Source: Xenococcaceae cyanobacterium MO_167.B52
GTDB taxonomy: Bacteria; Cyanobacteriota; Cyanobacteriia; Cyanobacteriales; Xenococcaceae
Direction: 5' to 3'
Assembly: GCA_030065315.1 (NCBI GenBank)
Contig: JASJDB010000004.1
Span: 1-43,182, forward strand
DNA length: 43,182 bases
Part shown: positions 1 through 8,798 of the stretch, piece by piece
Layout: every line of letters starts with the position of its first letter
Position numbering within the stretch: position 1 is the stretch's first letter
Program-made: the position numbers and the translations under genes
The notes under the pieces: generated by a model
Databases searched by the model: none
What the model saw: only the letters and a program-made list of their open reading frames with translations
What the model was told of the DNA's origin: nothing

Positions 1-89
1 GATATTCATTTTCATTATTACTTGGCGATCTAAATGAAGGTTGTTCGCTCATAAAAATTGTTCCTCGACAATTAATTAATCTCAAATCG

Positions 90-145
90 AAAAAGCCCAG
101 GAAGCTCAACACTTTCCTTGAAGTATCGAATCCTCCCGGGCTTTT
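90..145 (-). terminator. Rho-independent-like terminator downstream of the ABC permease gene
   Basis: Read on the minus strand, AAAAGCCCGGGAGG pairs with CTTCCTGGGCTTTT in a 14-bp stem that needs only two G-U wobbles, and a run of five T follows. The wobbles are favourable only on the minus strand, which fits termination of the minus-strand permease transcript. A second hairpin (GCTATCT/AGATAGC arms, 159-193) lies just before it, so 90-333 could be a structured 3' UTR or a small RNA. No known RNA family was recognised. Confidence 0.65.
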
Positions 146-333
146 GTCCCGCCGTGGGGCTATCTAGAAACCATTAATAGTCTTGCAGATAGCTTGCTTC
201 TCTTGGACCAGTCACTTATCAAATATTGCTATAAGTCGGAACCCTAGAAGCCTTCTTAAATTTTTTATAGCTGATACTATATCTGCTTTTTGCTAGAAAA
301 AATGTATAGTTTGTTACTTAGATCAAACCTCTC

Positions 334-1371
334 TTATTTCAAGTCTTCCAATTTAATTCGAGGATCTGCTACTTTTAGTAATAAATCAGCTAAGAGATTG
401 CCAATAATTAACATGGTTGCTCCCATCATCAAGCTTCCCATCACAACATACCAATCTTGGGCTTGTACAGCTTGGAGAGTTAGTTTTCCTAGACCAGGCC
501 AGTTAAAGAAGAATTCTGCAATAAAAGAACCACTCAACAGACTAGCAAATTCAAATCCAATTAGGGTAATTAAAGGATTAATAGCATTGCGTAAAGCATG
601 AACATATAAGACTTTATTTTCTGGTAAGCCTTTAGCACGGGCGGTTTGAATATATTCTTGGCGCAACACATCCAGTAATTGTCCTCTAGTAAGTCTTTGT
701 AATCCAGCAAAGCTAGTAATACTTAGAGCAAGGGTAGGTAAGATCATATGCCAACCAATATCTAAAATTTTCCCTAAAGGAGACAATTGGGAATGATTAA
801 TACTGGTCATTCCCCCTACAGGAAAGAGAGGTGATGTGTATTGAGCAAAGATGAGTAAAATTAGAGCAGTAATGAAACTAGGAAACCCCTGTCCAATATA
901 GCTAATAACTCTTAAAACTCGATCTATCAAAGTATTTTGCTTAACTGCGCTAATAATTCCCAAAGGAAGCGCGATCGCCCATGTTACAATAATTGAAGCA
1001 ATAGCTAAGAGTAAAGTTGCGGGAATTCTCTCTAGCAGCAGACTATTAACAGAGCGAAAATAAATAAAACTTTCACCAAAATCAAACCGAGTAACTACTC
1101 TCCACAACCAACGTCCATACTGTAATATTGGTGGACGATCTAGCCATAATCTTTGTTCTAAATCTGCGATATATTCAGGAGAAATTTGGGGCGTATTACG
1201 AAAAGTATCCAGATAGTTTCCTGGTGCTAGTTGAATGATGAAAAAACTTAGAGCAGAAGCGATCAATAAGGTTACTATGGCTTGTAGTAGCCTTTTAATA
1301 ATGTATAGAGTAGTTTCGCTTTTGAGAATACTAACAACAATATTTTCCGAATAATTTTTACTAGCAACCAT
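334..1371 (-). CDS. ABC transporter permease, DppB/OppB type
   Basis: Inner-membrane permease subunit of a peptide/nickel-type ABC importer. The N-terminal helix (IIKRLLQAIVTLLIASALSFF) followed by QLAPGN is typical of DppB/OppB proteins. About six membrane segments are visible, and the cytoplasmic EAA-like loop reads QEYIQTARAKGLPENKVLYVHALRNA. The 345-aa length is normal for the family. The start is an ATG. No partner permease, ATPase or binding protein lies within the window; the gene is followed only by the S4 gene upstream, so partners must be elsewhere, as is common for scattered cyanobacterial transporters. Substrate cannot be told from sequence. Confidence 0.9.
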   Translation of the reverse strand: MVASKNYSENIVVSILKSETTLYIIKRLLQAIVTLLIASALSFFIIQLAPGNYLDTFRNTPQISPEYIADLEQRLWLDRPPILQYGRWLWRVVTRFDFGESFIYFRSVNSLLLERIPATLLLAIASIIVTWAIALPLGIISAVKQNTLIDRVLRVISYIGQGFPSFITALILLIFAQYTSPLFPVGGMTSINHSQLSPLGKILDIGWHMILPTLALSITSFAGLQRLTRGQLLDVLRQEYIQTARAKGLPENKVLYVHALRNAINPLITLIGFEFASLLSGSFIAEFFFNWPGLGKLTLQAVQAQDWYVVMGSLMMGATMLIIGNLLADLLLKVADPRIKLEDLK

Positions 1372-1381
1372 TATTATTTAA

Positions 1382-1579
1382 CTAATCCAATTGAACATCA
1401 TAACTATTTCCGCCAATCGAAACGCGATCGCCAGTTCTTAATTTTTTTCCCCGACGGGTTTCAATTTCTCCATTAACAATTACTTCTCCTTCTTTAATCC
1501 TGATCTTAGCTTCTCCTCCAGTTTGGACAATTCCTTGCCATTTGAGAAATTGATCTAATTTAATAAAGTCTTTATTCAT
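1382..1579 (-). CDS. Small S4-domain RNA-binding protein (YbcJ-like)
   Basis: A 65-aa protein made almost entirely of one S4 RNA-binding fold: FIKLDQFLKWQGIVQTGGEAK, then IRIKEGEVIVNGEIETRRGKKLRTGD. This is the YbcJ/YaaA-like stand-alone S4 family, presumed to bind structured RNA such as rRNA; its exact target is not known. The gene ends 10 bp before the permease start, so the two are probably cotranscribed. Its start codon sits at the edge of a heptamer repeat array (TTTATCATT units), so the repeats form its 5' leader. Confidence 0.85.
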   Translation of the reverse strand: MNKDFIKLDQFLKWQGIVQTGGEAKIRIKEGEVIVNGEIETRRGKKLRTGDRVSIGGNSYDVQLD

Positions 1580-1610
1580 TTATCATTTATCATTGAGCAT
1601 TTATCATTTG
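1577..1610. repeat. Short heptamer repeat array, left side of the four-helix gene
   Basis: Units of the type TTATCAT(T) are repeated with a variant TGAGCAT unit. The array is the inverse orientation of the TAAATGA array at 1967-2015 on the other side of the four-helix-bundle gene. It covers the S4 start codon and the 3' end of the four-helix gene. Confidence 0.7.
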
Positions 1611-1963
1611 CGATTAATTCTTGTACTTTTCAAAATTGAGAAAAGTATTTTTGCGATTTCATCTGCATCTTGATGAATACTATCAAAAGATTTTAAATCT
1701 ATGTATCCAGTATTTTTTAGTAAAGACAGCCAATATTTTGTTTCTAAACACTCTTTGTAAGCTATAGAAATTTTAGCTGAAAAATCAGACTGAGAAATTG
1801 CTCCATTAGCCTCTGCAATATTCGCTCCAATACTTGTACCACTTCGTAACAATTGTTTCGATAAAATAAACTCTTTTTTTTCTTGACTCAGATACTTATA
1901 AGCATTAACAATTCTGATAGCAAATTGATAGGCTTTAGCATAAGTAACATTATCTTTATTCAT
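1604..1963 (-). CDS. Four-helix bundle protein (23S rRNA intervening-sequence protein family)
   Basis: A 119-aa all-helical protein with the hallmarks of the four-helix bundle family first seen in 23S rRNA intervening sequences: KAYQFAIRIVNAYKYL near the N-terminus, LLRSGTSIGANIAEANGA in the middle and KECLETKYWLSLL later. The biochemical role is unknown; homologues are widespread as accessory genes near repeats. Here the gene sits between heptamer arrays in opposite orientation, which suggests it entered as a cassette between the S4 gene and rnhA. Start is an ATG next to the right array. Confidence 0.85.
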   Translation of the reverse strand: MNKDNVTYAKAYQFAIRIVNAYKYLSQEKKEFILSKQLLRSGTSIGANIAEANGAISQSDFSAKISIAYKECLETKYWLSLLKNTGYIDLKSFDSIHQDADEIAKILFSILKSTRINRK

Positions 1964-1966
1964 TGT

Positions 1967-2015
1967 TAAATGATAAATGATAAATGATAAATGTTAAATG
2001 TTCAATGTTCAATGT
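1967..2015. repeat. Seven tandem heptamers (TAAATGA x3, TAAATGT x2, TCAATGT x2)
   Basis: Seven contiguous 7-bp units can be counted, grading from TAAATGA to TCAATGT. This is a short tandemly repeated repetitive sequence of the kind known in cyanobacteria. The stop codon of rnhA (2009-2011) falls inside the array, so the last codons of rnhA are built from repeat DNA. Related units recur near 12541, 13020, 24184 and 37173. Confidence 0.9.
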
Positions 2016-2473
2016 TCATATCCTTCATCTACTAATAAGCTATCACCACGGGCTGCTTGTACGGCGAGGGTATCACATCTTTCATTTTCGGGGATTCCTG
2101 CATGACCTTTGACCCAAACAAAGTCAATTTGGTGTTTTTGACATAAATCAAGCATTCTTTGCCACAGATCGGGGTTTTTCGCTTTTTCTTTTTTATTGCG
2201 CTTCCAGCCGTTAGCTTGCCACTTTTTAGCCCAACCTTTGGTTACAGCATCCACCATATATTTAGAATCACTATGAAGAGTAACAGTACATTCTTGTTTT
2301 AAAGCTTCTAAAGCTGCGATCGCAGCCATCATTTCCATGCGGTTATTAGTGGTTAATTTATAACCTCCAGAAATCTCTCTACGATTTTCTCCACAGATCA
2401 AGACTGCGCCATAACCTCCAGCACCAGGATTACCAGTACAAGCTCCATCAGTGTAAATTATTACTTTTTTCAT
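2009..2473 (-). CDS. rnhA: Ribonuclease HI
   Basis: Cuts the RNA strand of RNA-DNA hybrids (primer and R-loop removal). The 154-aa protein is full length. It opens with [20 protein letters not shown], carrying the first catalytic Asp; [13 protein letters not shown] supplies the Glu, [10 protein letters not shown] the second Asp, and [17 protein letters not shown] the His and last Asp region. Start is an ATG. The C-terminal residues (GYEH) run into the heptamer array, so the natural end may have been remodelled by repeat expansion. A small dispersed repeat lies in its upstream region. Confidence 0.97.
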   Translation of the reverse strand: MKKVIIYTDGACTGNPGAGGYGAVLICGENRREISGGYKLTTNNRMEMMAAIAALEALKQECTVTLHSDSKYMVDAVTKGWAKKWQANGWKRNKKEKAKNPDLWQRMLDLCQKHQIDFVWVKGHAGIPENERCDTLAVQAARGDSLLVDEGYEH

Positions 2474-2486
2474 GGTTTTTAGTTAG

Positions 2487-2511
2487 TCCTAAAGGATACC
2501 GCTTCGCATAT
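2487..2511. repeat. Small dispersed repeat copy (CCTAAAGGATACCGCTTCGCATA)
   Basis: A 25-bp block with the palindrome TCCTAAAGGA followed by TACCGCTTCGCATAT. The same sequence parts recur at 17970-18150, 23241-23337 and 24466-24540 in the window. It lies directly upstream of rnhA. Confidence 0.8.
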
Positions 2512-2543
2512 GGTTAGTGGTTAGTGGTTGATTTACTGATTAC

Positions 2544-4289
2544 TCAACTCAAAATCTCTTGAATTTGATGTTGTTCCCACAAAGATTTATAAACGCCAGG
2601 ATATTGTAGTAGTTCTTCGTGAGTACCTGTTTGAACAATTTTGCCCTGATCCATCACTAAGATACGATCAGCCGTAGCAGTGGCAGATAGTTGATGGGAG
2701 ATGAAAATTATAGTCCTTTTATCTCTTTCTGGAGAGAGGTTATTCAAAATTTCTGTAGCTGTTTTATTATCCACACTAGATAGGGCATCATCTAAAATTA
2801 GAATTGGGGCATCAATTAATAAAGCTCTAGCCAAAGATGTACGCTGTCTTTGTCCACCAGAAAGGGTAATACCCCTTTCACCTACTACAGTTTCATATTT
2901 TTGGGGAAAATTGAGAATTTCGGGATGAATTTGGGCTTGTTTGGCTGCATACTCAATTTCTGGGGTTTCAATTAGAGGCTCGCCATAGCGGATGTTATTT
3001 TTGATCGTGGTACTGAAAAGAAAGCTATCTTGGGGGACATAAGCGATCGCTTTTCTTAAGTCAGATAAATTGATTTGAGTGATGTCGCACCCATCTAGAT
3101 ACAATTGCCCTGGTGTAACATCTAGTAAACGAGGAATAATGTTTGCTAGGGTAGATTTTCCTGCACCAATTGAGCCGACTATAGCAATGGTTTCTCCTGG
3201 TTTAATGGTAAAGTTAAGACCATCTAATGCTGGAGTCTCACTACCAGGATAAGCATAACTTAAGTTTCGTGCTGCGATTTCTCCTTTTACTTTGGGTAAA
3301 GGGAGCGGTTGAGGAGAATTTTCAATTTTGGGCTTGACATAAAGTATGGACTCGACCCGATCAATGCTGACTTCTCCTCTTTGGTAAGCAGTAATAGTAA
3401 ACCCTAAGAGTGCTGTAGGAAATACTAAACGCTCTACATACAAAATTAAAGCAATAAAGTTACCGACCGTAATTTCTCCATTTGCGATCGCAGCACTACC
3501 CAGCCACAATAACAGTAATAAACTAATATAAGAAATTCCCTCTACGATCGGAAAAAGTAAATTTCTAATGCGAGCTAATTTTAAATTAGATTTGAGCAAT
3601 TGCCGATTTCTACGGCGAAATGCTGCTCTTTCCTGCGCCTCTTGAGCATAGATCTTAATTAAAGAAATACCACTCATATCCTCTTGAATCAACTCACTCA
3701 AGTCGGAGAGATTTTCTTGCACATCTTTCTGGCGATCGCGCAGTTGACCACTAAACAACTGTACTGTAATGATCATCATCGGATAGATGACAATTGCCAT
3801 TAGAGTTAGGCGCACATTTATTGCCAACATAAAAGGTAGAGTTAACCCATAGGCAAAAATAATATTGACCAAACTCAAAACCGAAAATCCCACTAAACGA
3901 CGTACATTATCTACATCACTAGTAGCGCGGTTAATTAAATCTCCAGAAGTATTACTCGCAAAATAACTAGGCTCAAGAATCAAGAGATGTTGAAATATTC
4001 TCTGTTTGAGATCGAATTCTACCTGTCTTCCCGCTCCAAAAATTAGGAGCCGAGATGCCATTCTAATTAGCCACATCACCGAAGCCATAACTAATAAAAT
4101 CAAGCCGTAGCGAGATAAATCAGCAAAACTAAACTCTTCATTTAGCTGGTCGATACTATTACTAATTATTCGCGGAATATAAGCACTGAGAATATTAACA
4201 ATTAATAGAGAAACTCCCCCCAAAGAAACCATACGCCAATGAGGACGCAAATAGGAGGCGAGTTTTTTAAGTCGAGAGTTATTCTTCAT
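2544..4289 (-). CDS. ABC exporter, fused membrane and ATPase domains
   Basis: Half-transporter of the MsbA/multidrug exporter class, expected to work as a homodimer in the membrane. The N-terminal half has about six membrane segments. The ATPase half shows Walker A GSIGAGKST near residue 385 (track numbering), signature LSGGQRQR, Walker B ILILDD, D-loop SSVD and the switch His in IFISHQL. The track start is a TTG; the ATG eight codons in (MKNNSRLKKLASYLRPHW) matches usual N-termini and is chosen here, giving 581 aa. Substrate is unknown (lipid, peptide or drug). It is 58 bp downstream of the DUF3386-like gene. Confidence 0.93.
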   Translation of the reverse strand: MKNNSRLKKLASYLRPHWRMVSLGGVSLLIVNILSAYIPRIISNSIDQLNEEFSFADLSRYGLILLVMASVMWLIRMASRLLIFGAGRQVEFDLKQRIFQHLLILEPSYFASNTSGDLINRATSDVDNVRRLVGFSVLSLVNIIFAYGLTLPFMLAINVRLTLMAIVIYPMMIITVQLFSGQLRDRQKDVQENLSDLSELIQEDMSGISLIKIYAQEAQERAAFRRRNRQLLKSNLKLARIRNLLFPIVEGISYISLLLLLWLGSAAIANGEITVGNFIALILYVERLVFPTALLGFTITAYQRGEVSIDRVESILYVKPKIENSPQPLPLPKVKGEIAARNLSYAYPGSETPALDGLNFTIKPGETIAIVGSIGAGKSTLANIIPRLLDVTPGQLYLDGCDITQINLSDLRKAIAYVPQDSFLFSTTIKNNIRYGEPLIETPEIEYAAKQAQIHPEILNFPQKYETVVGERGITLSGGQRQRTSLARALLIDAPILILDDALSSVDNKTATEILNNLSPERDKRTIIFISHQLSATATADRILVMDQGKIVQTGTHEELLQYPGVYKSLWEQHQIQEILS

Positions 4290-4347
4290 GGAAGATAATT
4301 TGACAATAGCCAATCCTTGAGATGGCTATCCTAAAAAAGAATCCATA

Positions 4348-5004
4348 TCAAACAGCAATGGCTGATTCTAGAAGCCTGGTTTGAGAAAAAGTAAATTGAG
4401 TAATTGTTTTTTTGCCTTCTTTGTCGAGAGATTCAATTACTTGATGAGTGGGAAGATAGTAATTACCAAACTTTTCATAGGTTTCTTTAAATTCCCGTTT
4501 ACCCTTAAGGTCGTTAGTTTTAGAGTCGCGGAAAATTGCATTATAGCCAGTAGAAATATAACCTTCTCCTGTATCTAGACTATCACTAGTATTGATTACA
4601 AAAGCGATGGGTCCCATGACTCGACTAACCTGACAAATTTCTGTTCCCCGTATCTTATAGTTTGACCCCATAGAGTCCCCTTTTACCAGAATTTCCACTG
4701 CTCCTGTAGCATCTTCTTCTCCTAGAGAAAAAGAACTTTTTCCGTGAGCTTTTTCAAAAGAAGAGCGTTTGCGGTGAGTAATCACATCTCGTAGATGATT
4801 ATAGACACTTTCTTGAACTTTTTCGTCCTCAATACCCGTAACTTCTACGGATAAATCTTGATCTACTTTAATTGTTCCTGTATATACTTCGTCTCCCTGT
4901 TTTAGTTCTACTTGTGTGGTGTAACCAGGAAAATTTTCGTCCCAAGTATAACGGTTTTCATAGGCGGAACGAAAGCGATCGCGTGCGATGTTATTATCGG
5001 TCAT
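4348..5004 (-). CDS. DUF3386-like protein
   Basis: A 218-aa soluble protein without membrane segments or signal peptide. The opening (ARDRFRSAYENRYTWDENFPGY) and the later GSNYKIRGTEICQVSRVMGP look like the DUF3386 family found in cyanobacteria and plastid-bearing eukaryotes; function is not known. The track start at 5025 is a TTG, while the internal ATG (MTDNNIARDRF) fits the family better and is used. It lies 58 bp before the ABC exporter on the same strand and follows the infB terminator, so it begins a new transcription unit. Confidence 0.75.
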   Translation of the reverse strand: MTDNNIARDRFRSAYENRYTWDENFPGYTTQVELKQGDEVYTGTIKVDQDLSVEVTGIEDEKVQESVYNHLRDVITHRKRSSFEKAHGKSSFSLGEEDATGAVEILVKGDSMGSNYKIRGTEICQVSRVMGPIAFVINTSDSLDTGEGYISTGYNAIFRDSKTNDLKGKREFKETYEKFGNYYLPTHQVIESLDKEGKKTITQFTFSQTRLLESAIAV

Positions 5005-5096
5005 AATCAATAAAATTTCACTCAATACTCTATCAATATAAAGATTTTGTCTTGAAGTTGTCTAGTTCGAGTGGTTGATTGCTCGTAGTCTATATT

Positions 5097-5130
5097 AAAA
5101 AAAACAATTGGCTGAAGCTTCAGCCAATTG
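5097..5130 (-). terminator. Strong intrinsic terminator after infB
   Basis: A perfect 26-bp inverted repeat (half-site CAATTGGCTGAAG) is followed on the minus strand by eight T residues. It begins 45 bp after the infB stop codon and closes the rimP-nusA-ylxR-infB operon. Confidence 0.93.
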
Positions 5131-5174
5131 GTCAGTAGATCTAGATGACAACTGTCCTTGATCTAGGTCATAGA

Positions 5175-8171
5175 TTAATTAGTTGACAAAGTACGACGCT
5201 TGAAGACCATTTCATAGGATTCGATGATATCTCCTTCTTTCCAGTCTTGGAATTTAGCAGTACCAATACCGCACTCATAACCAGCATTGACTTCTTTAGC
5301 GTCTTCTTTCATCCGTTTGAGAGAATCAAGATTGCCTTCGTAAACAATTTGTTGACCACGACGTACCCTAATTTGACAGTTACGAACAACTTTTCCAGAA
5401 AGTACGTAGCAACCAGCTACAGCACCGCGACCTACAGGGAATACGGCTCTTACTTCTACCTGACCTAAAGCTTCTTCAACTTCTTCAGGATCCAGCAGAC
5501 CTTCCATCGCACCTTGGATATCATCTAGTAGTTTGTAGATGATATTGTATTGACGAATATCTACACCCTCATTTTCCGCTGCCTGTCTTGAGCCACTAGC
5601 TAAGCTAGTATTGAACCCAATAATTACCGCTCCACTAGCAGCAGCTAAGTCAACATCAGTTTCTGTAACTTCTCCTGGTGCAGCTAATAAGACTCGAATT
5701 TGAACTTCATTTTGCGGTAGTTGTTTCAAGGAACCTAAAATAGCCTCTACTGATCCTTGAACATCCGCTTTGAGAATTAGATTTAGTTCTTTGAGTTCTC
5801 CTTCTTGAGCTTGGGCAGAAAGAGTACTTAAACTGATCCGGCGAGAAGACATTGCTTGTTGCAAACGATTGTCTCTTTGTGCCTCGGCTCTGGTATCTGC
5901 GATCGCACGAGCTTCTTTTTCTGATGGATAGACATCAAACTCGTCTCCTGCTTCAGGAACGTCGTTTAACCCTAATACCTCTACAGCAAAGGATGGGGTC
6001 GCATCTTCAACTTTATCACCGCGATCGTCAATCATAGCGCGGATTTTACCCAATACTGAGCCAGCAACAATACTATCTCCTACCCGTAAAGTTCCATTTT
6101 GAACCAACAGAGTTGCAACAGGACCCCTAGCACGGTCTAGGTGAGCTTCAATTACTGTTCCTTTGGCATAACGGTCAGGATTAGCCGATAACTCTTCAAT
6201 TTCTGCTACTAGCAAGATCATTTCTAGGAGTGTATCTAAATTATCTCCTTTTAAGGCACTGACAGGAACCATAATGGTGTCACCCCCCCAATCTTCGGGA
6301 ACTAGACCATGTTCGGTAAGTTCTTGTTTAATGCGATCAGGATTAGATTCAGGCTTATCAACTTTATTAATTGCTACTACTAGGGGGACTTCCGCAGCTT
6401 TAGCATGGCTAATGGCTTCTTTGGTTTGAGGTTGCACTCCATCATCGGCTGCTACAACTAACACGGCAATATCTGTAACTCTGGTACCTCTAGCACGCAT
6501 CGCGGTAAATGCTTCGTGACCAGGAGTATCCAGAAAGACAATCTGTTCTTCCTTGTCGTTGTGTTCTACATCAACATGATAAGCTCCGATATGTTGGGTA
6601 ATTCCTCCTGCTTCTCCTTGGGCGACTTTACTCTTTCTAATTGAATCAAGCAGAGTAGTTTTACCATGATCCACATGACCCATAATAGTTACCACAGGCG
6701 GACGATGCTGAAGATTCTCTAAATCTGCTTCATCCAGCATTTCTGTTTCTTTAACCGCTGCGGATTTAGTTTCAGGAGTTTCTACTTTCACTCCCAATTC
6801 TTCTGCCACAGTACGAGCAATGTCTAATTCCAAACTTTGAGTAATATTAACTGCAATACCTTTAAAGAAAAGACTCTTAATAATATCTGTTTCTGGAGTA
6901 TTGAGTAATTCTGACAATTCCCTAACTGTTAAATTACTGGTTAAAGTAATTTGTTCAGGAGGACCAGTTACTACCTTACGAGTATTACGTTTTTCAGCTT
7001 TACTAGCTTTGTCAGCTTTTTGGGTGGGAGATTTACGAGGTTTCTTAGTTGCTGCGGGAGGAGACTGTTTTTGTAGCTCTTTGGGTTTGGGTGGACGAGC
7101 AATGGAAATGCTTATAGCAGTATCCGCTTGATTACTGTTTTGCTCGGTGAAGAAGTCCTCATCATCGTCCTCAATTAAAGGTTTAGGACGACGCTTGGCT
7201 TTATTTCCAGCCTTGGCTTTGCCAGATTTACTTTGTGGATCTTCTTCTTCTTCGTCTTCCCATATCTTAGCTTTGAGTTTGTGGGGTGGGGTAGGTCGTT
7301 TGAGCTTATCTTTCTTGGTTTTTTTGCCACCTTTTTCGATGTCTAGCTCAGTATCATCTATTGGTTCGACATCTGCTTCTAACTCAGGTTCGTCGGTAGG
7401 AACGATATCTTGGGGACGAATTTCTTCTTTGGCTTTGATTCTTTGGGGTCTTTGTAACTTGGGTAGAGGGGCAATTTTTTTGGTTTTCTCAGTTTTTTTA
7501 ACTGATGGAGTCTCGATTTTGGCAACTTTCTGTTCCGAATCAACCGAGGGCTTGGGTGCTATGGATCGGGGCTGTTCTCTTACAGGAGCAGATTTGATAG
7601 CAGGTTTGGGAGATTCTGGTCGAGATGGAGGGGAAATTAACTGAGACTTTGATTTGGTGGGTCGCTCTACTGGTAAAGATTCAGTAGATTGAGCTTGATT
7701 TGTCTCTTTCTTGGTTGTTACTCGATTGGGTTGGGGCGGTGCTTGAAGTTTAACTGTTGGTGGCACAGGCGATTGAATTGAAGGGGTAGATGAAGTATTA
7801 GATTGGGGTCTGGTGGGTCTTTGGGGGGGGGCTGTAAGGGTTGAAGTTGAAGTAGATGATACCTTTTGTGGAACTGGAGAAGCAGGTTCAGAATTATCAG
7901 TTTTGTGATGAATTGCTAATATTTGCTGCTTACGTTTAGCTTTGTCTTTACTATTGTTTTTTTTGTTTTTATTGGTGATTGGACGTTTTATGGTTTTTTC
8001 TGGAGTGTATTTTGCTGCTGCACCTCGGACTCTTTCTGCTTGAGAGTCGGTGATAGTGCTGCTATGACTTTTCACTGCGATATTGAGTTGTTCGCAAATG
8101 TCTTTAATGTCTTTATTTTCCAAATTTAGCTCTTTTGATAGTTCGTAAATTCTCACTTTTCCGTTGTTCAT
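5175..8171 (-). CDS. infB: Translation initiation factor IF-2
   Basis: GTPase that brings initiator tRNA to the 30S subunit and promotes subunit joining. The 998-aa length is usual for cyanobacteria, which have a long linker. An IF2_N module lies at residues 1-50 ([17 protein letters not shown]) and a second one near 410-460. Between them is a Lys/Pro/Ser/Glu-rich disordered stretch. The G domain shows [17 protein letters not shown] and NKVDKP, followed by domains II-IV with the [18 protein letters not shown] region. ATG start. Last gene of the nusA operon and followed by a strong terminator. Confidence 0.98.
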   Translation of the reverse strand: MNNGKVRIYELSKELNLENKDIKDICEQLNIAVKSHSSTITDSQAERVRGAAAKYTPEKTIKRPITNKNKKNNSKDKAKRKQQILAIHHKTDNSEPASPVPQKVSSTSTSTLTAPPQRPTRPQSNTSSTPSIQSPVPPTVKLQAPPQPNRVTTKKETNQAQSTESLPVERPTKSKSQLISPPSRPESPKPAIKSAPVREQPRSIAPKPSVDSEQKVAKIETPSVKKTEKTKKIAPLPKLQRPQRIKAKEEIRPQDIVPTDEPELEADVEPIDDTELDIEKGGKKTKKDKLKRPTPPHKLKAKIWEDEEEEDPQSKSGKAKAGNKAKRRPKPLIEDDDEDFFTEQNSNQADTAISISIARPPKPKELQKQSPPAATKKPRKSPTQKADKASKAEKRNTRKVVTGPPEQITLTSNLTVRELSELLNTPETDIIKSLFFKGIAVNITQSLELDIARTVAEELGVKVETPETKSAAVKETEMLDEADLENLQHRPPVVTIMGHVDHGKTTLLDSIRKSKVAQGEAGGITQHIGAYHVDVEHNDKEEQIVFLDTPGHEAFTAMRARGTRVTDIAVLVVAADDGVQPQTKEAISHAKAAEVPLVVAINKVDKPESNPDRIKQELTEHGLVPEDWGGDTIMVPVSALKGDNLDTLLEMILLVAEIEELSANPDRYAKGTVIEAHLDRARGPVATLLVQNGTLRVGDSIVAGSVLGKIRAMIDDRGDKVEDATPSFAVEVLGLNDVPEAGDEFDVYPSEKEARAIADTRAEAQRDNRLQQAMSSRRISLSTLSAQAQEGELKELNLILKADVQGSVEAILGSLKQLPQNEVQIRVLLAAPGEVTETDVDLAAASGAVIIGFNTSLASGSRQAAENEGVDIRQYNIIYKLLDDIQGAMEGLLDPEEVEEALGQVEVRAVFPVGRGAVAGCYVLSGKVVRNCQIRVRRGQQIVYEGNLDSLKRMKEDAKEVNAGYECGIGTAKFQDWKEGDIIESYEMVFKRRTLSTN

Positions 8172-8442
8172 CCACTATGCCCCCTAATGCTGATTATAGT
8201 GCTATATTTTTGGTTATTTTTGGGTTTATGTTGTCCTTCATCATGATTCTTGTTACTGATAAAGTTTGATAGGTATTAATTGAGTTGGGAATTTTTTGTT
8301 CTTGTAAAATTACCTCCTAAGTTTAGATAATTTATGAGCCTTCTGTTTATATTTTAGGGAAAAATACAGAACTGTTATACTTTATTTTGATTTTTATTGC
8401 GTCAAATCCTGCTTAAGTTCGACTGCGAGACAAAAAACATCT

Positions 8443-8721
8443 CTAATTGCGCTGTTGACTTGCTATTAGGTTTTGTGATTCTAATCTTGCTTCAAGACGT
8501 TGGTATATTTGTTGAGGAACTTTCGCTTTTAGCGATCGCTCTAAGCGTCTTTTTTGACTTGCTTTTTGCAGACAATCTCTGGTGGGACAGAGATAAGCGG
8601 AACGACCCATACCAGAATCTAAAACAATTTTTTGGTCAGGATGAACCTTTACGATTCTCCATAACTTTTCTTTGGGCAAGATTTGGCGACAACTAATACA
8701 ACGTCGATAATTGGGCTTCAT
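8443..8721 (-). CDS. ylxR: YlxR-family RNA-binding/regulatory protein
   Basis: A 92-aa member of the YlxR (DUF448) family, always found between nusA and infB. It begins MKPNYRRCISCRQILPKEKLWR and has the GRSAYLCPTRDCLQKA signature. Members bind RNA or the nucleoid and have been reported to affect expression and RNase P activity in some bacteria. The track start is a TTG four codons earlier; the ATG at MKPNYRRC is the family start. It lies 77 bp after nusA and about 270 bp before infB; that gap holds only AT-rich leader sequence. Confidence 0.92.
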   Translation of the reverse strand: MKPNYRRCISCRQILPKEKLWRIVKVHPDQKIVLDSGMGRSAYLCPTRDCLQKASQKRRLERSLKAKVPQQIYQRLEARLESQNLIASQQRN

Positions 8722-8798
8722 AGATTGCAAGATGATGCTTTCACAGAGAAAATATCGGCAATCAGTAGCTAATGCTAATTGCTGATTCAGAAAAAATC

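Noticed and set aside
1-333. 6S RNA, tmRNA or RNase P RNA
   Set aside because: The hairpins do not match the layouts I know for these RNAs; a terminator with an extra hairpin explains the sequence.
7147-7644. 165-aa plus-strand ORF opposite infB
   Set aside because: It is antisense to the low-complexity Lys/Glu/Pro linker of IF-2, consists mostly of Ser, Leu and Gly, and has no recognisable domain.
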